Source: Ferranicluibacter quercicola (lineage in GTDB: Bacteria > Pseudomonadota > Alphaproteobacteria > Rhizobiales > Rhizobiaceae). Taken from it: a DNA stretch of 64,000 bases. The stretch spans positions 62,001 to 126,000 of the forward strand of contig NZ_JAJOZR010000009.1 of assembly GCF_021168455.1 (NCBI RefSeq), given 5' to 3'. The notes under the pieces were generated by a model. It was not told the DNA's origin and made no database searches. It saw only the letters and a program-made list of their open reading frames with translations. This document shows, in pieces, positions 27,921 through 36,905 of this stretch. Position 1 is the stretch's first letter. The number at the start of each line of letters is the position of its first letter. Made by a program: the position numbers and the translations under genes.

Positions 27921-27928
27921 AGGATCGC

Positions 27929-28978
27929 ATGGCTCCGCGTCAGAACGCGTCCGTATCCAGCCGCGGCAAGGCAGCCGGCAAATCTGCAGGCAAGGATTTC
28001 GCCAACGGCACGATCGTAGAATTCGACCGCGAAGAGGACCTGAAGGCCTATCGCGAAATGCTCCTCATCCGCCGTTTCGAGGAAAAGGCCGGCCAGCTCT
28101 ATGGCATGGGCTTCATCGGCGGCTTCTGTCATCTCTACATCGGCCAGGAAGCCGTCGTCGTCGGCATGCAGATGGCGCTGAAGCAGGGCGACCAGGTCAT
28201 CACCGGTTACCGCGACCACGGCCACATGCTCGCCACGGGCATGAGCGCGCGCGGCGTCATGGCCGAGCTCACGGGGCGCCGGGGCGGCTACTCGCGCGGC
28301 AAGGGCGGCTCGATGCATATGTTCTCCAAGGAGAAGAACTTCTACGGCGGCCACGGCATCGTCGGCGCGCAGGTCTCGCTCGGTACGGGCCTCGCCTTCG
28401 CCAACAGCTATCGCGGCAACGACAATGTCTCTCTCGCCTATTTCGGCGACGGTGCGGCCAACCAGGGCCAGGTCTACGAGAGCTTCAACATGGCGGCGCT
28501 CTGGAAGCTGCCCTGCATCTACATCATCGAGAACAACCGCTACGCCATGGGCACCTCCGTCGCCCGCGCCTCCGCCGGCGTCGATTTCTCCCAGCGCGGT
28601 GCGGCCATCGGCATTCCCGGCTATCAGGTCGACGGCATGGACGTTCGTGCGGTCAAGGCGGCCGGTGACGAGGCCGTTGCCCATTGCCGCGAGGGCAAGG
28701 GTCCGGTCATTCTCGAAATGCAGACCTACCGCTATCGCGGCCACTCCATGTCCGACCCGGCGAAGTATCGCTCCAAGGACGAAGTTCAGAAGATGCGGTC
28801 CGAGCACGACCCGATCGAGCAGGTGAAGGTTCGCCTGCTGGAAAAGGGCTGGGCCACCGAGGACGAGCTGAAGGCGATCGACAAGGACGTCCGCGACATC
28901 GTGGCCGACAGCGCCGATTTCGCCCAGAACGATCCGGAGCCGGATGTATCCGAGCTCTACACCGACATTCTTCTGTGA
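27929..28978 (+). CDS. pdhA: Pyruvate dehydrogenase E1 component, alpha subunit
   Basis: The alpha subunit of the alpha2-beta2 type E1, which decarboxylates pyruvate with thiamine diphosphate and acetylates the lipoyl arm. In 349 residues it shows LLIRRFEEKAGQLYGMG, GFCHLYIGQEA, the GGSMH segment and the ThDP motif GDGAANQGQVYESFNMAALW ending at ENNRYAMGTS; YRYRGHSMSDP holds the phosphorylation-loop equivalent. It begins an operon pdhA-pdhB-pdhC; a GGGAGGA site precedes the ATG. Confidence 0.96.
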   Translation: MAPRQNASVSSRGKAAGKSAGKDFANGTIVEFDREEDLKAYREMLLIRRFEEKAGQLYGMGFIGGFCHLYIGQEAVVVGMQMALKQGDQVITGYRDHGHMLATGMSARGVMAELTGRRGGYSRGKGGSMHMFSKEKNFYGGHGIVGAQVSLGTGLAFANSYRGNDNVSLAYFGDGAANQGQVYESFNMAALWKLPCIYIIENNRYAMGTSVARASAGVDFSQRGAAIGIPGYQVDGMDVRAVKAAGDEAVAHCREGKGPVILEMQTYRYRGHSMSDPAKYRSKDEVQKMRSEHDPIEQVKVRLLEKGWATEDELKAIDKDVRDIVADSADFAQNDPEPDVSELYTDILL

Positions 28979-28999
28979 TCCGGGACGAGGGATTGATCC

Positions 29000-30421
29000 A
29001 TGCCTATTGAAATTCTGATGCCCGCCCTTTCCCCGACCATGGAAGAAGGCACGCTCTCCAAATGGTTGAAGAAGGAAGGCGACACCGTCGCCTCCGGCGA
29101 CGTGATCGCTGAAATCGAAACCGACAAGGCGACCATGGAAGTGGAAGCCGTCGATGAAGGGACGATCGGCAAGATCCTGATCGAAGCCGGCACCGAAAAC
29201 GTGAAGGTCAACACGGCCATCGCCGTGCTGCTGCAGGACGGCGAGAGCGCCGATTCGGCGGCCGATGCCAAGCCGGCGGCACCGAAGGCCGATGCCGACA
29301 CCCCGACCGCGGCGGCAAACGACGCTGGTGGCAAGGCGCGCGAAGCGAGCGACGAGCCGACGGCCAAGGCCGACAGCAAGGTGCCGGCGGCACCGAAGGT
29401 CGATGTCGCCGCCGATCCGGATATTGCGGCCGGCACGGAAATGGTGTCCACGACGGTGCGTGAAGCGCTGCGCGACGCCATGGCCGAGGAAATGCGCCGC
29501 GACGGCGACGTGTTCATCATGGGTGAAGAGGTTGCCGAATATCAGGGCGCCTACAAGATCACGCAAGGATTGCTGCAGGAGTTCGGCGCGCGTCGCGTGG
29601 TCGATACGCCGATCACCGAGCACGGCTTTGCCGGCGTCGGCGTCGGTGCGGCCATGGCCGGCCTGAAGCCGATTGTGGAGTTCATGACGTTCAACTTCGC
29701 CATGCAGGCGATCGACCAGATCATCAACTCGGCCGCCAAGACGCTCTATATGTCCGGCGGACAGATGGGCGCTCCGATCGTCTTTCGCGGACCGAACGGT
29801 GCGGCCGCCCGCGTCGGCGCGCAGCACAGTCAGGATTATGCTGCCTGGTACAGCCATATTCCGGGCCTCAAGGTCATCGCGCCCTACACGGCGGCTGATG
29901 CCAAGGGTCTCCTGAAGGCGGCGATCCGCGATCCCAACCCGATCATCTTCCTCGAGAACGAAATCCTCTACGGTCAGTCCTTCGACGTGCCGAAGATGGA
30001 CGATTTCGTTCTTCCGATCGGCAAGGCCCGCATCCACAAGACCGGCAAGGACGTGACTATCGTGTCCTTCGGCATCGGCATGACCTATGCGCTGAAGGCG
30101 ATCGCCGAACTCGAGAAGGACGGCATCGATGTCGAACTGATCGATCTGCGCACGATCCGCCCGATGGATCTGCCGACGGTCATCGAATCGGTCAAGAAGA
30201 CCGGCCGTCTCGTCACCGTCGAGGAAGGCTATCCGCAGTCCTCCGTCGGCACCGAGATCGCCACCCGCGTCATGCAGCAGGCCTTCGATTATCTCGACGC
30301 GCCGATCCTGACGATTGCCGGCAAGGACGTTCCGATGCCCTACGCGGCAAACCTCGAAAAGCTGGCTCTGCCGAATGTCGGCGAAGTCGTCGAGGCGGTG
30401 AAGACCGTCTGCTACAAGTAA
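29000..30421 (+). CDS. pdhB: Pyruvate dehydrogenase E1 component, beta subunit, with lipoyl domain
   Basis: 473 residues in two parts. Residues 1-80 form a biotinyl/lipoyl domain with the lipoylated lysine in ETDKATMEVEAVDEG; a flexible Ala/Lys/Asp-rich linker runs to about residue 140; the rest is the transketolase-like E1-beta (MGEEVAEYQGAYKIT, ITEHGFAGVGVGAA, TVEEGYPQSS). A lipoyl domain on E1-beta is a known alphaproteobacterial trait. It starts 21 bases after pdhA. The lipoyl domain is nearly identical to that of pdhC, suggesting duplication or gene conversion. Confidence 0.95.
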   Translation: MPIEILMPALSPTMEEGTLSKWLKKEGDTVASGDVIAEIETDKATMEVEAVDEGTIGKILIEAGTENVKVNTAIAVLLQDGESADSAADAKPAAPKADADTPTAAANDAGGKAREASDEPTAKADSKVPAAPKVDVAADPDIAAGTEMVSTTVREALRDAMAEEMRRDGDVFIMGEEVAEYQGAYKITQGLLQEFGARRVVDTPITEHGFAGVGVGAAMAGLKPIVEFMTFNFAMQAIDQIINSAAKTLYMSGGQMGAPIVFRGPNGAAARVGAQHSQDYAAWYSHIPGLKVIAPYTAADAKGLLKAAIRDPNPIIFLENEILYGQSFDVPKMDDFVLPIGKARIHKTGKDVTIVSFGIGMTYALKAIAELEKDGIDVELIDLRTIRPMDLPTVIESVKKTGRLVTVEEGYPQSSVGTEIATRVMQQAFDYLDAPILTIAGKDVPMPYAANLEKLALPNVGEVVEAVKTVCYK

Positions 30422-30434
30422 GGGAAGCGGGATC

Positions 30435-31772
30435 ATGCCGATCAACATCACCATGCCCGCGCTTTCTCCGACCATGGAGGAAGGCAACCTTGCCAAATGG
30501 CTCGTGAAGGAAGGCGATACCGTCAAGTCCGGTGACGTCATTGCCGAAATCGAAACCGACAAGGCAACGATGGAAGTCGAGGCCGTCGATGAAGGCGTCG
30601 TCGCCAAGCTCGTCGTTCCCGCCGGCACCGAAGGCGTCAAGGTCAACGCCCTGATCGCGATCCTCGCGGCCGATGGCGAGGATGTCGGCGCTGCGGGGTC
30701 GGGTGGCGGCGCGTCCGCACCCAAGGCCGAAGCCCAGCCGGCCAAGGCGGAAGCGCCTGCCGCTGAAAAGACGGCATCCGCACCGCAGGCACAGGCTCCG
30801 GCCGCTGCGAAGACGGACGGCGACAAGCGTGTCTTCTCCTCGCCGCTCGCCCGTCGTCTCGCCAAGGACGCCGGTCTCGACCTCTCCGGTGTCACCGGCA
30901 CGGGGCCGAAGGGCCGCGTCATCAAGAGCGACGTCGAAAAGGCTGTTGCCGGCGGCACCGGCAAGGCGGCGCCCGCGCCGTCCGCAGCACCGGCGACCGC
31001 AGCTGCTCCGGCCGCGGCCACGGCTCCCAAGGGCATGTCCGACGAACAGGTTCTCAAGAACTTCGCCGAGGGCTCCTACGATCTCGTGCCGCATGACGGC
31101 ATGCGCAAGACGATCGCCAAGCGCCTGCAGGAGTCCAAGCAGACCATTCCGCACTTCTACGTCTCCGTGGATTGCGAGCTGGACGCACTTCTGTCGCTGC
31201 GCGCGCAGCTGAATGCCGCCGCCCCCGAAAAGGACGGCAAGCCGGCCTACAAGCTGTCGGTCAACGACATGGTCATCAAGGCGCTGGCGCTCGCGCTGCG
31301 CGATGTTCCGGATGCGAACGTGTCGTGGACCGAGACCAACATGGTGAAGCACAAGCATGCCGATGTCGGCGTGGCCGTGTCGATCCCGGGCGGTCTCATC
31401 ACGCCGATCGTCCGTTCCGCCGAGTTGAAGAGCCTGTCGGCCATCTCCAACGAGATGAAGGACCTCGGTGCCCGCGCCAAGGGCCGCAAGCTGAAGCCCG
31501 AGGAATATCAGGGCGGCACCACGGCGGTCTCCAACATGGGCATGATGGGCGTCAAGAACTTCACCGCCGTCGTCAACCCGCCGCATGCCACGATCCTGGC
31601 GATCGGTGCCGGCGAGGAGCGCGTCGTCGTGGAGAAGGGCGAAATGAAGATCGCCACCGTCATGACCGTCACCCTCTCCACCGACCACCGCGCGGTGGAC
31701 GGAGCGCTGGGTGCCGAACTGCTGGGCGCCTTCAAGCGCTACATCGAGAACCCGATGGGCATGCTGGTGTAA
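30435..31772 (+). CDS. pdhC: Dihydrolipoamide acetyltransferase (E2) of pyruvate dehydrogenase
   Basis: The 445-residue core of the complex; it transfers acetyl from lipoyl to CoA. Domains: one lipoyl domain (about residues 1-78, ETDKATMEVEAVDEG), an Ala/Pro linker, a peripheral-subunit-binding domain (SSPLARRLAKDAGLDL.. GTGPKGR, about residues 135-170), a second linker, and the catalytic domain (about residues 215-445) ending with the HRAVDG active-site motif. It starts 13 bases after pdhB and is followed by a probable terminator. Confidence 0.95.
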   Translation: MPINITMPALSPTMEEGNLAKWLVKEGDTVKSGDVIAEIETDKATMEVEAVDEGVVAKLVVPAGTEGVKVNALIAILAADGEDVGAAGSGGGASAPKAEAQPAKAEAPAAEKTASAPQAQAPAAAKTDGDKRVFSSPLARRLAKDAGLDLSGVTGTGPKGRVIKSDVEKAVAGGTGKAAPAPSAAPATAAAPAAATAPKGMSDEQVLKNFAEGSYDLVPHDGMRKTIAKRLQESKQTIPHFYVSVDCELDALLSLRAQLNAAAPEKDGKPAYKLSVNDMVIKALALALRDVPDANVSWTETNMVKHKHADVGVAVSIPGGLITPIVRSAELKSLSAISNEMKDLGARAKGRKLKPEEYQGGTTAVSNMGMMGVKNFTAVVNPPHATILAIGAGEERVVVEKGEMKIATVMTVTLSTDHRAVDGALGAELLGAFKRYIENPMGMLV

Positions 31773-31783
31773 CCCACGCGTCT

Positions 31784-31812
31784 GGTTCTCCCTTCAGGGG
31801 GAGGACCTTCTC
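31784..31812 (+). terminator. Probable terminator after pdhC
   Basis: A 9-bp stem (31784-31792 with 31799-31807, one G-T pair) with a 6-base loop is followed by TTCTC, 11 bases after the pdhC stop. The T-run is weak. Confidence 0.55.
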
Positions 31813-31905
31813 ACCTGTTTCGTCGTCCATCCCCGTGACATTTGGCTATGGCCTCGCCATATCAGAGCATGCTGGTAAAATGGATGGGTGTGAAAGAGAT
31901 CGTCG

Positions 31906-32160
31906 ATGGCGAATGAACCGGAAAGCATGATCCTACCTCTGCTCCGCGAGATGCGCGGGGAGATTCGCGAACAATTCGGTCAGGTGCATGAGCGTCTGGA
32001 GAATGTGGAGAAACGTCTGGACAAGCTGGAAAGCGGCCAGAAAACCATTCGGTAGGCGCTGACTGCCGATACGATGATGTCGAAATTCGTGACCGGGGAT
32101 TTCGAGGAGCGGATTTTCGAGCTGGAACGCAAGGTCGAGAAACTGACGAACGGCCAATAG
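31906..32160 (+). pseudogene. Small coiled-coil protein gene with in-frame TAG
   Basis: The frame starting at ATG 31906 reads 49 sense codons, meets TAG at 32053-32055, and continues open for 34 more codons to TAG 32158-32160. Both halves are charged and helical: the first holds the heptad-like VHERLENVEKRLDKLESGQ, the second FEERIFELERKVEKLTNGQ, so they read as one coiled-coil protein of about 84 residues. A single CAG-to-TAG change would explain the break. A truncated 49-residue product or stop-codon readthrough is possible. It resembles small coiled-coil proteins common in rhizobia; function unknown. Confidence 0.6.
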
Positions 32161-32228
32161 GGAGCTGAGGCGGGCATATCTGCCGCTCAGGCTCGACAGG
32201 CCATCTGGCGGCGCAGGAATGACGGACG

Positions 32229-32876
32229 ATGAGTAACACCAGAACAGTCCTCTGCTATGGCGACAGCCTCACCTGGGGTTATGACGCTGCCGCGCCCGGG
32301 CGGCATGCGCTTGCGGATCGCTGGCCGACGGTGCTCGGCAATGCGCTGGGCGAAGGCGTCCATGTCATCGCCGAAGGTTTGAATGGCCGCACGACCGCGT
32401 ATGACGATCATCTGGCGGATGCGGATCGCAACGGTGCCCGCATCCTCCCGACCGTGCTGCACAGCCATGATCCGATCGATCTCGTGATCATCCTGCTCGG
32501 CACCAATGACATGAAGCCTGTCGTGCACGGCACGGCATTCGGTGCGGTCCAGGGCATGGAGCGGCTGGTCGAGCTCATCCGGCACCACGCATGGTCCTTC
32601 GCGGCCGAGGCGCCGGAGATCCTGATCGTCGCGCCGCCGGCGGCGTGCGAAACGGCGAATGCGGCGTTTGCGGCGATGTTTGCCGGTGCCCGGGAGCAGT
32701 CGGCCATGCTGGCCTCGCTGTATGCCGATCTCGCCGATGAGACGGGCTGCGGATTTTTCGATGCGGGATCTGTGGCGAAGACCACGCCGATCGACGGCAT
32801 CCATCTCGATGCGGAAAATACGAGGGCGATCGGGCGCGGTCTCGAGCCCATCGTCCGGGTGATGCTCGGGCTCTAG
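32229..32876 (+). CDS. SGNH/GDSL-type esterase or acyltransferase
   Basis: A 215-residue cytoplasmic SGNH hydrolase. The nucleophile lies in CYGDSLTWGYD (block I), block II Gly is near NGRT, block III is LLGTNDMKP and block V is DGIHLDAEN. GDSLTWG plus GTNDMK is the pattern of the arylesterase/acyltransferase subgroup (MsAcT-like). No signal peptide. It lies between the pdh operon and lpd but is likely not functionally linked. Natural ester substrate unknown. Confidence 0.87.
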   Translation: MSNTRTVLCYGDSLTWGYDAAAPGRHALADRWPTVLGNALGEGVHVIAEGLNGRTTAYDDHLADADRNGARILPTVLHSHDPIDLVIILLGTNDMKPVVHGTAFGAVQGMERLVELIRHHAWSFAAEAPEILIVAPPAACETANAAFAAMFAGAREQSAMLASLYADLADETGCGFFDAGSVAKTTPIDGIHLDAENTRAIGRGLEPIVRVMLGL

Positions 32877-32983
32877 GGCACTTCCGGGCGAAGCCTCTTC
32901 GCTTCGCCGCGGGACTGCGCTCGCAAGACAGACAGACGACGGCAGCGCTTTGGCGCGCCGCGAAAGAACAGGAAACGCAAGGC

Positions 32984-34429
32984 ATGGCTCAGAACTACGA
33001 CGTCATCATCATCGGCTCCGGCCCGGGTGGCTATATCGCGGCGATCCGCGCGGCGCAGCTGGGCATGAAGGTGGCCGTGGTCGAGCGCGAGCACCTTGCC
33101 GGCATTTGCTCCAACTGGGGCTGCATTCCGACCAAGGCGCTTCTACGCTCGGCCGACGTGCTGCACAGCGCTCAGCATGCCAAGAGCTATGGCCTGACGC
33201 TCGAAGGCACGATCTCGCCGGACCTCAAGGCCATCGTCGCCCGCTCGCGCGGCATCGCCGAGCGCATGAATGGCGGCGTCGGTTTCCTGTTCAAGAAGAA
33301 CAAGGTCGATATCATCTGGGGCGAGGCGAAGCTGACGAAGCCCGGCGAGATCGTCGTCGGCCCGATCACCAAGCCGATCGTCCAGCCGCAGGGCCCGATC
33401 CCGAAGAATACGCTGGGCGAGGGCACCTACACCGCCAAGCACATCATCGTCGCCACGGGCGCCCGTCCCCGCGCGCTGCCCGGCATCGAGCCGGACGGCA
33501 AGCTGATCTGGACCTATTTCGAGGCGATGAAGCCCGAGCGGATGCCGAAGTCGCTGCTGGTCATGGGCTCCGGCGCCATCGGCATCGAGTTCGCCTCCTT
33601 CTACCGCACCATGGGCGTCGATGTGACGGTCGTCGAAGTGCTCGGTCAGGTCATGCCGGTCGAGGATGCCGAGATCTCGGCCTTCGCCAAGAAGCAGTTC
33701 GACAAGCAAGGCATGAAGATCCTGCTGGATGCCAAGGTCTCCAAGGTCGAGAAGGGCGCCGACAGCATCACGGCCCATGTCGAGAAGAAGGACGGCACGA
33801 TCGAGAAGATCACCGCCGACCGCATGATCTCGGCCGTCGGCGTCGTCGGCAATATCGAGAATCTGGGTCTGGAAGCGCTGGGCGTGAAGACCGACCGCGG
33901 CTGCATCGTCATCGACGGCTACGGCAAGACCAACGTGACCGGCCTCTACGCCATCGGCGACGTTGCCGGCCCGCCCATGCTCGCCCACAAGGCCGAGCAT
34001 GAAGCGGTCATCTGCATCGAGAAGATCGCCGGCCTGCCGAACGTCCACCCGATGGACAAGCTGAAGATTCCCGGCTGCACCTATTGCAACCCGCAGGTCG
34101 CCTCCGTCGGCCTGACCGAAGCCAAGGCCAAGGCGGAAGGCCGCGAGATCCGCGTCGGCCGCTTCCCCTTCGTCGCCAACGGCAAGGCGATCGCGCTTGG
34201 CGAGGACCAGGGCATGGTCAAGACGATCTTCGACAAGAAGACGGGCGAGCTGATCGGCGCGCATCTGGTCGGCGCCGAAGTGACGGAACTCATCCAGGGC
34301 TTCGTCGTCGCCATGAACCTCGAGACGACCGAGGAAGACCTGATGCACACCATCTTCCCGCATCCGACGATTTCGGAAACGATGAAGGAAAGCGTGCTCG
34401 ACGCCTATGGCCGGGCTCTGAACGCCTGA
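32984..34429 (+). CDS. lpd: Dihydrolipoyl dehydrogenase (E3)
   Basis: A 481-residue FAD- and NAD-dependent disulfide oxidoreductase that reoxidises the dihydrolipoyl groups of the pyruvate dehydrogenase complex. FAD motif IIIGSGPGGYIAAIRAAQLG; redox-active disulfide in GICSNWGCIPTK; NAD motif VMGSGAIGIEFA; catalytic HPTISE near the C-terminus. The motif reads CSNWGC rather than the common CLNVGC, as in several rhizobial E3 proteins paired with PDH. The ATG at 32984 follows AGGAAACGCAAGG. lipA lies downstream. Confidence 0.95.
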   Translation: MAQNYDVIIIGSGPGGYIAAIRAAQLGMKVAVVEREHLAGICSNWGCIPTKALLRSADVLHSAQHAKSYGLTLEGTISPDLKAIVARSRGIAERMNGGVGFLFKKNKVDIIWGEAKLTKPGEIVVGPITKPIVQPQGPIPKNTLGEGTYTAKHIIVATGARPRALPGIEPDGKLIWTYFEAMKPERMPKSLLVMGSGAIGIEFASFYRTMGVDVTVVEVLGQVMPVEDAEISAFAKKQFDKQGMKILLDAKVSKVEKGADSITAHVEKKDGTIEKITADRMISAVGVVGNIENLGLEALGVKTDRGCIVIDGYGKTNVTGLYAIGDVAGPPMLAHKAEHEAVICIEKIAGLPNVHPMDKLKIPGCTYCNPQVASVGLTEAKAKAEGREIRVGRFPFVANGKAIALGEDQGMVKTIFDKKTGELIGAHLVGAEVTELIQGFVVAMNLETTEEDLMHTIFPHPTISETMKESVLDAYGRALNA

Positions 34430-34645
34430 TCGTGACTTGACGTCGGGTGCGCGCGGTCGCATCTGAGGGGTGACGCATGAACGGTCCGCTGTCGGCGGGC
34501 CGGAGAAGAGCAGGAGCGGGCGGTGTCGCCGGCTCGAACGTCCCCGCGAACAGGCCTTGCGCCTGCAAGCGGGAAGACGGGCACGAAAAGCTGATGGCTC
34601 GTCCGGTCAGATGGACGAGCGAAAGCGGGAAGAAAGATCGGACCT

Positions 34646-35623
34646 ATGGTCACCATTCTCGACCGGACCCAGAATGCGAACGAAGCGCCGCGCGTGCGCC
34701 ATCCCGAAAAGGCCCACAAGCCGGACACGGAGATGCTGCGCAAGCCGGAGTGGATTCGCGTGAAGGCGCCGACCTCCAAAGGCTACCACGAGACGCGCGA
34801 TCTCGTGCGCTCGCACAAGCTGGTGACGGTCTGCGAGGAAGCGGGCTGCCCGAACATCGGCGAGTGTTGGGAGAAGAAGCACGCGACCTTCATGATCATG
34901 GGCGAGATCTGCACCCGCGCCTGTGCCTTCTGCAATGTCGCGACCGGCAAGCCGAATGCCCTCGACATGGCCGAGCCCGAGAACGTTGCGCTGGCCGTCC
35001 GGCAGATGGGCCTGTCGCACGTGGTCATCACCTCGGTCGATCGCGACGATCTCTCCGATGGCGGCGCCGAACATTTCGAGAAGGTCATCTGGGCGATCCG
35101 TGCGGCCTCGCCACAAACGACCATCGAGATCCTGACGCCGGACTTCCTGAAGAAGCCCGGCGCGCTGGAGCGTGTCGTCGCCGCCAAGCCCGATGTCTTC
35201 AATCACAACATGGAAACCGTGCCGGGCAATTACCTGACCGTGCGCCCCGGTGCCCGATACTTCCACTCCGTCCGCCTGCTGCAGCGCGTGAAGGAGCTGG
35301 ACCCCACCATGTTCACCAAATCCGGCATCATGGTCGGTCTCGGCGAAGAGCGGAACGAAGTCCTGCAGCTGATGGACGACCTGCGCACGGCCGATGTCGA
35401 TTTCCTGACCATCGGCCAGTATCTGCAGCCGACCCGCAAACACCACAAGGTCGAAGCCTTCGTGACGCCGGAAGAGTTCAAGTCCTACGAGACCGTCGCC
35501 TATACCAAGGGCTTCCTCATGGTGGCTTCGAGCCCGCTGACGCGCTCCTCGCACCATGCGGGTGACGATTTCGCCCGTCTGCGCGCTGCGCGGGAGAAGA
35601 AGGTTCTGCTGGCAGCGGAGTAA
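34646..35623 (+). CDS. lipA: Lipoyl synthase
   Basis: Radical-SAM enzyme (325 residues) that inserts two sulfurs into protein-bound octanoyl groups, making the lipoyl arms used by the neighbouring PDH complex. The auxiliary cluster motif is CEEAGCPNIGEC (CX4CX5C) and the radical-SAM motif is CTRACAFC (CX3CX2C). The C-terminal RSSHHAG with the serine ligand is present. The 216-base gap before it has no other gene I can support. A terminator follows. Confidence 0.96.
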   Translation: MVTILDRTQNANEAPRVRHPEKAHKPDTEMLRKPEWIRVKAPTSKGYHETRDLVRSHKLVTVCEEAGCPNIGECWEKKHATFMIMGEICTRACAFCNVATGKPNALDMAEPENVALAVRQMGLSHVVITSVDRDDLSDGGAEHFEKVIWAIRAASPQTTIEILTPDFLKKPGALERVVAAKPDVFNHNMETVPGNYLTVRPGARYFHSVRLLQRVKELDPTMFTKSGIMVGLGEERNEVLQLMDDLRTADVDFLTIGQYLQPTRKHHKVEAFVTPEEFKSYETVAYTKGFLMVASSPLTRSSHHAGDDFARLRAAREKKVLLAAE

Positions 35624-35658
35624 GATCGCGTCCGCGAAGATGCCGTAACGCAATGAAC

Positions 35659-35695
35659 AGAGGTCGGTATGCGCAAGCTGCCGGCCTCTTTTGCT
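35659..35695 (+). terminator. Rho-independent terminator after lipA
   Basis: A 9-bp stem (35659-35667 with 35681-35689, one G-T pair) with a 13-base loop is followed by TTTTGCTC, 35 bases after the lipA stop. Confidence 0.65.
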
Positions 35696-35794
35696 CTCGA
35701 CATTGCTCCGCTCGCATCGGCACTCGTCCATTTCCCTGCTGTCATTGTTCGTGTAGGCTTACGCGTAAAGCGTTGCAGGCACGGAGTGAGGCAG

Positions 35795-36877
35795 ATGGAT
35801 ATGTCGGTTGAAGGAAAGCCGGGGAGCGGTCGCGTGCGCGGTCTCGGCCAGCGCCTGGGCCGCATGGCGCTGGCGCCGCTCCACACACTGCAGATCGTCA
35901 CCGGCCGCAAGGACTTCAAGAACGATGTCCTCGGCAGCGAACGCCTGAACCGTAAGGGCCTGCATGTGTGGCGGGTAAAAGCCGCAGCCCGGGTCACGGA
36001 GTGGCGACGCAAGCGGCTGGCGCATCTCGTCACGCCGGCGGAACGGGACTTTTTCGCGGAGAACGGCTTCATCGAGCGCCGCAATCTTCTGGACGACAGC
36101 CAGTTCCGCGCCCTGGTGGCGGAGGTTGAAGCCCTGCAGGCACCCGCGCGCGAGATGCGCGAAGGCGGCGCGGTCACGCGGCGCATTCCGCTGACGCCCG
36201 ACGTTCTCCAGCACGCGCCGACCCTTGCCGCCTTTCTCAAGGATGCGCGCTGGACCGGCCCTATTCGCTATGTCGGCGGCTTCGACGTCGAGCCGGTTCT
36301 CAGCATCCAGACGATCTTCGGCGAACCCTCCGTCTCCAAGGGCGGCAAGGATCCACAGACCGACCTTCACATGGACACGTTCCACTCGACGGCCAAAGCC
36401 TGGTACTTCCTCTACGACGTGCCGGAAGACGAGGGGCCTTTCACCTATGTCGCCGGGTCCCACAAGCTGACGCCGCGTCGTCTCGCATGGCACAAGCGGC
36501 AGAGCGTGCTGGCAGCGGAGCGGCGGGGCGGCGGGGCCTTCCGCATTCCGCTCTCCGCCCTGAAGCGGCTCCGCCTGCCGCAGCCGACGCGGTTTGCTGT
36601 GCCTGCCAATACGCTGGTGGTGGGCGATACCTTCGGCTTCCACGCCCGCGGCCATTCCGCGCGCCGCTCCATTCGCGTCGAACTCTATGCCTCGCAGCGG
36701 CCCAACCCCTTCCTGCCCTTCATCGGCCTCGACAGCGCAAAGCTGCCCTATGTCAGCGGGCGCAAGGAGGTCATCTCCTGGTATTTCGAGGACTGGCTGG
36801 TTAAGCTGAAGCTCCAGCGGCTGATCTGGCGGCCTGTCGGTGCTGTCAAGGCCCGGGAGAGACCGCCCGGCAGCTGA
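35795..36877 (+). CDS. Phytanoyl-CoA dioxygenase-like Fe(II)/2-oxoglutarate oxygenase
   Basis: A 360-residue protein with a double-stranded beta-helix oxygenase core. HMDTFHS gives the HxD iron ligands, the distal histidine lies in FHARGHSA and the following R(R)SIRVEL supplies the 2-oxoglutarate arginine. Family members hydroxylate aliphatic carbons using Fe(II), O2 and 2-oxoglutarate. The first 80 residues are very basic and not part of the fold. ATG 35795 is preferred over an upstream ATG in the same frame because GGAG lies at -12. Substrate unknown; the next gene begins 28 bases downstream. Confidence 0.75.
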   Translation: MDMSVEGKPGSGRVRGLGQRLGRMALAPLHTLQIVTGRKDFKNDVLGSERLNRKGLHVWRVKAAARVTEWRRKRLAHLVTPAERDFFAENGFIERRNLLDDSQFRALVAEVEALQAPAREMREGGAVTRRIPLTPDVLQHAPTLAAFLKDARWTGPIRYVGGFDVEPVLSIQTIFGEPSVSKGGKDPQTDLHMDTFHSTAKAWYFLYDVPEDEGPFTYVAGSHKLTPRRLAWHKRQSVLAAERRGGGAFRIPLSALKRLRLPQPTRFAVPANTLVVGDTFGFHARGHSARRSIRVELYASQRPNPFLPFIGLDSAKLPYVSGRKEVISWYFEDWLVKLKLQRLIWRPVGAVKARERPPGS

Positions 36878-36905
36878 CGGCGGTCACGTTGCGGGGAGAC
36901 AGGGA

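Noticed and set aside
27890..31057. Minus-strand open frame of more than 1000 codons opposite pdhA-pdhB-pdhC
   Set aside because: Antisense to three clear enzymes; composition follows the mirrored codon pattern and shows no recognisable motif.
32887..32908. 8-bp inverted repeat after the SGNH hydrolase
   Set aside because: No T-run follows and the GC-rich context makes chance pairing likely.
34430..34645. Gap before lipA examined for a small gene or RNA
   Set aside because: The only open frame has unfavourable composition and is not maintained as a separate protein; nothing supportable was found.
34477..35565. Plus-strand open frame overlapping lipA in another frame
   Set aside because: lipA in the correct frame has all Fe-S motifs; the alternative is Arg/Ala-rich without similarity to any family.
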